A DNA stretch of 64,000 nucleotides, from contig CM057839.1 in the NCBI GenBank assembly GCA_030068075.1, positions 55,208,960 through 55,272,959 on the forward strand. Direction: 5' to 3'. Positions 60,715 through 64,000 of the stretch are shown here, piece by piece. This stretch comes from Paguma larvata (lineage: Eukaryota; Chordata; Mammalia; Carnivora; Viverridae). Numbering within the stretch: the first letter of the stretch is position 1; each line of letters begins with the position of its first letter. A program made the position numbers and the translations under genes. Below the pieces are notes generated by a model. The model saw only the letters and a list, made by a program, of their open reading frames with translations, ran no database searches and was not told where the DNA came from.

Positions 60715-61130
60715 TCTTTTTATTATAAAGAAGTTCAAACACAGAGAAATGGAAAGAGTACTACATTGAACATCTGTATATCTACTGCCTAGATTCATAA
60801 CCATTATTCTGCATTTGCTTCGCGCGCGCGCGCGCGTGTGTGGGGATGTGAAGGTGTGTACATATATATGTGTGTTTTTTTGCCGAATACTGTGAGATAA
60901 ATTGGAGTCAGCAAATATCATGATGTGTACACCTTACTTTCTTAAGACGTCTATCTTCTAAAAATAAGGACAGTCTCCATAACCACAATAAAATTTCGAA
61001 ATATGAAAGTTAACCATAATTTTTCACCACATCTCTGATATCCAGCCTGTATTCAGATTTGCCCTATTATCTGCAAAATCACTTTTCTGACTGCTTATTT
61101 TTTCCCTGAACGAAGACTCGGTCAGTGTTT
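60715..61130 (+). mobile_element. Old L1 3' UTR-like sequence, second copy
   Basis: 'agagaaatggaaagagtact', 'acatctgtatatctactgcc' and 'agtctccataaccacaataa' belong to the same family as 8990-9640. A (CG)8 run is inside it. Confidence 0.55.
60821..60840. repeat. (CG)n/(TG)n dinucleotide tract
   Basis: Eight CG units followed by TGTG. Confidence 0.97.
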
Positions 61131-61499
61131 ATGCACTGCAGTAACGTTTTGGCCCTTTCTTCTAGAGTCTAGAGCCGTTCTCCTACATTTTTGTGTGACA
61201 TTGGCTTTCGAAAGAGACCAGGCTGCATGCCTTGGAGAGTGCCTCACACCGAGGACGTGCCTGATGGATGTTTCCCTTGCGGCCATTCGGTTTTCTTTCA
61301 CTTCCGTGCTTCCGGTAAACCGGAAGTTGGGCAAAAAGTTTGGAGGTTGTTTCTTTTACCTTTTCTGGGGGGAGGGGAGGGTGGAGGAGATTCAGAAAAA
61401 GTGAACGCTGTCTTCTTAGACAGCATTAAAACCCAGGCCTCTGAGAGAATGAGTAGAGTGGAGAAAAATGAAGACTTTATTGGAAGACTGTATTTGTTG

Positions 61500-61678
61500 T
61501 TGTTTATTTATTTTTGAGGGAGAGAGAGAGGGAGTGATGGAAAGGGAGGGAGACAGGAAATCCAAAGCAGGCTTCTGTCTGTTAGCAGAAAGCCCAGCAT
61601 GGGGCTTGAACTCACAAACCGTGAGATCATGACCTGAGGAGGCAGACACCCAACCCACTGAGCCTCCCAGGTGCCCCA
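61500..61678 (-). mobile_element. Carnivore SINE, diverged
   Basis: 'gttagcagaaagcccagcat', 'ggggcttgaactcacaaacc' and 'actgagcctcccaggtgccc'; a short deletion after 'gacctgagg'. Confidence 0.9.
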
Positions 61679-64000
61679 ATACTTGTGAGCTTCTGATTAG
61701 AGTCTCTTCCTTATTTCAAAAGACCTGAAGGAAAAGTCCCTTCCAAGACACCGGGAGCGTGTGCCAACAGTAGATTATTTTCGCGCAAGGTGGCAACTGT
61801 CCTGTGTCCTTTTTGTCTTGCCCCTCAGCCCGGGAGATCCTTACGGCAGGAATAGTCTTGATTTTATCGGAACGATTCATTGTTACCATATTGCATTACA
61901 TGTTTTTGCTAGCTTGTTTTTATTTAAAACTTCCTTCTTAAGAAGTGTGGGGAAAGGAGTTTTCTGGATCCACTACTTCTTTGTGTCTGCTGGGTGCAGA
62001 TGTTTTCTCAAATACGGGACCGATTCACCCTCTCTCTCCTGTTCTTGGTTTAGCTAGTTTGACACGTCTGGTCTTTGGATACTCCCAAGTGAAGTGAGAA
62101 GGGAGGAGTGTCTATCAGCAGGTGTCCTAGGTTTTAGGAGCTGACGTGTATCTTCTCTGAAGCTAATTTTCTGTTGCACGTTGTGCCGTTTCTCTTAGTG
62201 CTTTGCCTGCTATTTCCGGAGAAAGGTGTGGTCTCTTTTACTCTCACAGTGCTTGGGATATCAGTTCGTCAAAGTCCATTCCCGCAGGGACATTCCGATT
62301 GGCTCTATGGCCCTAAAACGTTGGGCAAGTGTATTTTTGTGTGTGTGCCCTACAACCTAGCCTAAACTTTGCTATAAATGGCAATGATTCTGAATTGCTT
62401 TGGTTCCATGCCAAATCCTGGAAGTAATTTTGGGATGTAAAAACAGAGCTTCCACATGAAAATATTTATTTTACGGGCGGTTGATAAGCACGCATGTGTG
62501 TTCTTCATTTTCATAATGAATTAGTTCCTTTCTTCAGTTGCAAGAATAAGTCTTCATTAATATCTCGTCCGTTGGAATGGGGAAGTGAGTCCAGTAGGAT
62601 TATTATGACTTTGTTTTGACTCCCTTCTGGAAAGGCATGAAGGAATGAATACTTTAATGAGATTTGAAGAGAATTAAATAGTCAGAACGTGCACTTGATA
62701 AAAGGAAGGGCGGCTTTCGGCGTTCGCTTTTAAGTATCGTTTGTTTAGGCAGTGCTGGAGGCGAGCTACCAGGTTCCTCATGGCAATTAAGGCCAGAGTC
62801 TGGGTTTCAGGGAGCTCTCAGTCGAGCAAATCTAATTAAATTAGGGTTCTTTGACCAGGAAGGGGCCGCAGAAAGCTAGCAGATCCAGCCCGTTGCCTTA
62901 AGGCAAGTAAGATATTAACTCCGGTTCCCAGGTGAGCCTTTGAAAGCCATGGTACTGCTTTGAACAAATAAATAAAGGAGAAGACGGGACCGGAGCCTGG
63001 GCTGTCTTACTGTGCTTTTTCTTTTTATAAAATAATTTTATTTTCAATTCAATGCACTAGGTTGATATCAAGGACAAAAATATTTAGAGCTTGAGAGATT
63101 AGAGGAGTTTGGCCATCACTCTGCAACTTAACGATTTGCCGTGGAGTCCTTCTCACACTTTGGAATGGAGCTGGGTGAAAACTGTCCCTAGTGTTCGAGC
63201 CTTCCCTAGTGTCCTGTGGAATTTCCATAAAAACGTGAATTTTGTTTTAAAATGTTAGAAGAGCCAAAGCTTCCCACCCAGCAGTACTTTCTGGGACTCA
63301 GTCCTTATTTGGAATTAGTAGCGGGATGTTGAGGTCCTACAAATCTTCTTCCCGGTGTGCACAGTTGGAAGAGTTTGAAGTGTACCGGCTTGTCCCTTTA
63401 GTAGAGAATGATGGTCTTCCTGGCTTCGGATCTCTGTAAAAACAGAGGAGGGTTCCTGATTCCTGCCGTGGCTAATAGGCGGCAGTTCCTAGAGACTACA
63501 TCACAGCCTAACCACTGTGTGGCGCCTCAAAATGTAATGCCTGTGACAGTGCCTGCGATAGATGCCACTGTATTTTATTCCATCCTTTTAGCTTCTAGAC
63601 TTCCCTTTTCCAATTCAGAGTAGGCAAGGCTGCAGAGTTCTCGCTCTGCACCTTTGCAAGGTGTTATGTCCTTTGTATAGGTACTGAGGCTCCCTGTGGC
63701 TGCCGTCACTGGACTTTGTGGAGTCACACTGACCCAGATAATTCACTTCATCTCTTGATGTCTCTGTTTCTTATCTATAAAATGAGATTAAATTGCTAGA
63801 CTGCGTTGAGCTCTTAGGAAGTACGTTATAAATGGTACTTAGCGTTACTCACGCCACTTACATTTCTGCGAGTGTTATTATTCTAAACCCCTCATTTGAC
63901 CATGTCATTCCTCTTCCCAGTCTGGGTTCTTAAAGCTGAACGACCTTTGGTGATTCTCTCCTGCTTATGGGTTCAAATCTGAACTCCTTCGTTTGTCTTG
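61679..64000. other. Intronic sequence, few recognised features
   Basis: A MIR-like piece lies near 63735-63850 ('tgtctctgtttcttatctat' followed by 'aaaatgag'). Nothing else could be assigned. Confidence 0.45.

Larger units (their letters stand above)
27620..64000 (+). other. LRCH1: LRCH1 intron 1 (start; continues past the window)
   Basis: Begins with a consensus donor GTGAGA at 27620. I looked for the expected next coding segment (start of the leucine-rich repeats) and did not see it, in keeping with the long first intron of this gene in other mammals. The first 650 bp belong to the CpG island. The rest is repeat-rich, CpG-poor DNA, and no nested gene was supported. Confidence 0.8.

Noticed and set aside
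27620..64000. LRCH1 exon 2
   Set aside because: Looked for the start of the leucine-rich repeats on the + strand and saw no match with flanking splice sites; it probably lies beyond the window.

Overview
The window is ordinary mammalian nuclear DNA from a carnivore, almost certainly a felid. The clearest sign is about thirty copies of the tRNA-derived carnivore SINE in its feline form (GGGGCGCCTGGGTGGCTC... head, CT-rich body, AAATAAATAAACATTAAAA tail), on both strands, many with readable target-site duplications. Older mammalian repeats (L1, L2, MIR, MLT1 and ERVL-type LTRs, Tigger/MER2, a MER5-like piece) make up much of the rest. There is no bacterial, plasmid, phage or CRISPR content. Most open reading frames are chance frames in repeats or in the CpG island.

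The one gene I can support is LRCH1 (leucine-rich repeats and calponin homology domain containing 1), on the + strand. Its first coding exon runs from the ATG at 27303 to a consensus splice donor after 27619. It lies in a CpG island of about 1.4 kb (roughly 26860-28275) that serves as a TATA-less promoter and 5' UTR. Upstream, a perfect CTCF-type consensus lies at 25654-25667. The presumed 5' UTR carries a CGC repeat inside a 14-codon upstream ORF. Exon 1 as given contains one extra base near 27519-27525 that breaks the frame. This is most simply a sequence error, but it needs checking.

Layout: 1-26860 is intergenic and upstream DNA. It holds an L1 3' end (1.8-2.0 kb), an ERVL-type LTR (6.4-6.9 kb), two copies of a ~123 bp sequence (5.7 and 7.7 kb), old L1 tails (9.0-9.6 kb), a rearranged L1 on the minus strand with a SINE inside it (12.4-14.4 kb), and a complete small MER2/Tigger element (21.4-21.8 kb). 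From 27620 to the end is LRCH1 intron 1. I did not find exon 2, whose expected coding sequence follows a very long first intron in other mammals. The intron holds a 7.8 kb SINE-free stretch (29.5-37.3 kb), then a SINE-rich part (37-62 kb) with an MLT1-type LTR split by three consecutive SINEs, a 5' fragment of U2 snRNA inserted in a MIR, a 101-nt pure pyrimidine tract and a strong G-quadruplex candidate.

I found no new multi-gene system. The items most worth a second look are the exon 1 frameshift, the poly-arginine upstream ORF, the L1 copy whose 5' end is joined to mid-ORF2 as if by splicing, the U2 fragment, and the reused SINE target sites. Family names for repeats come from memory of consensus sequences, not from a database search.
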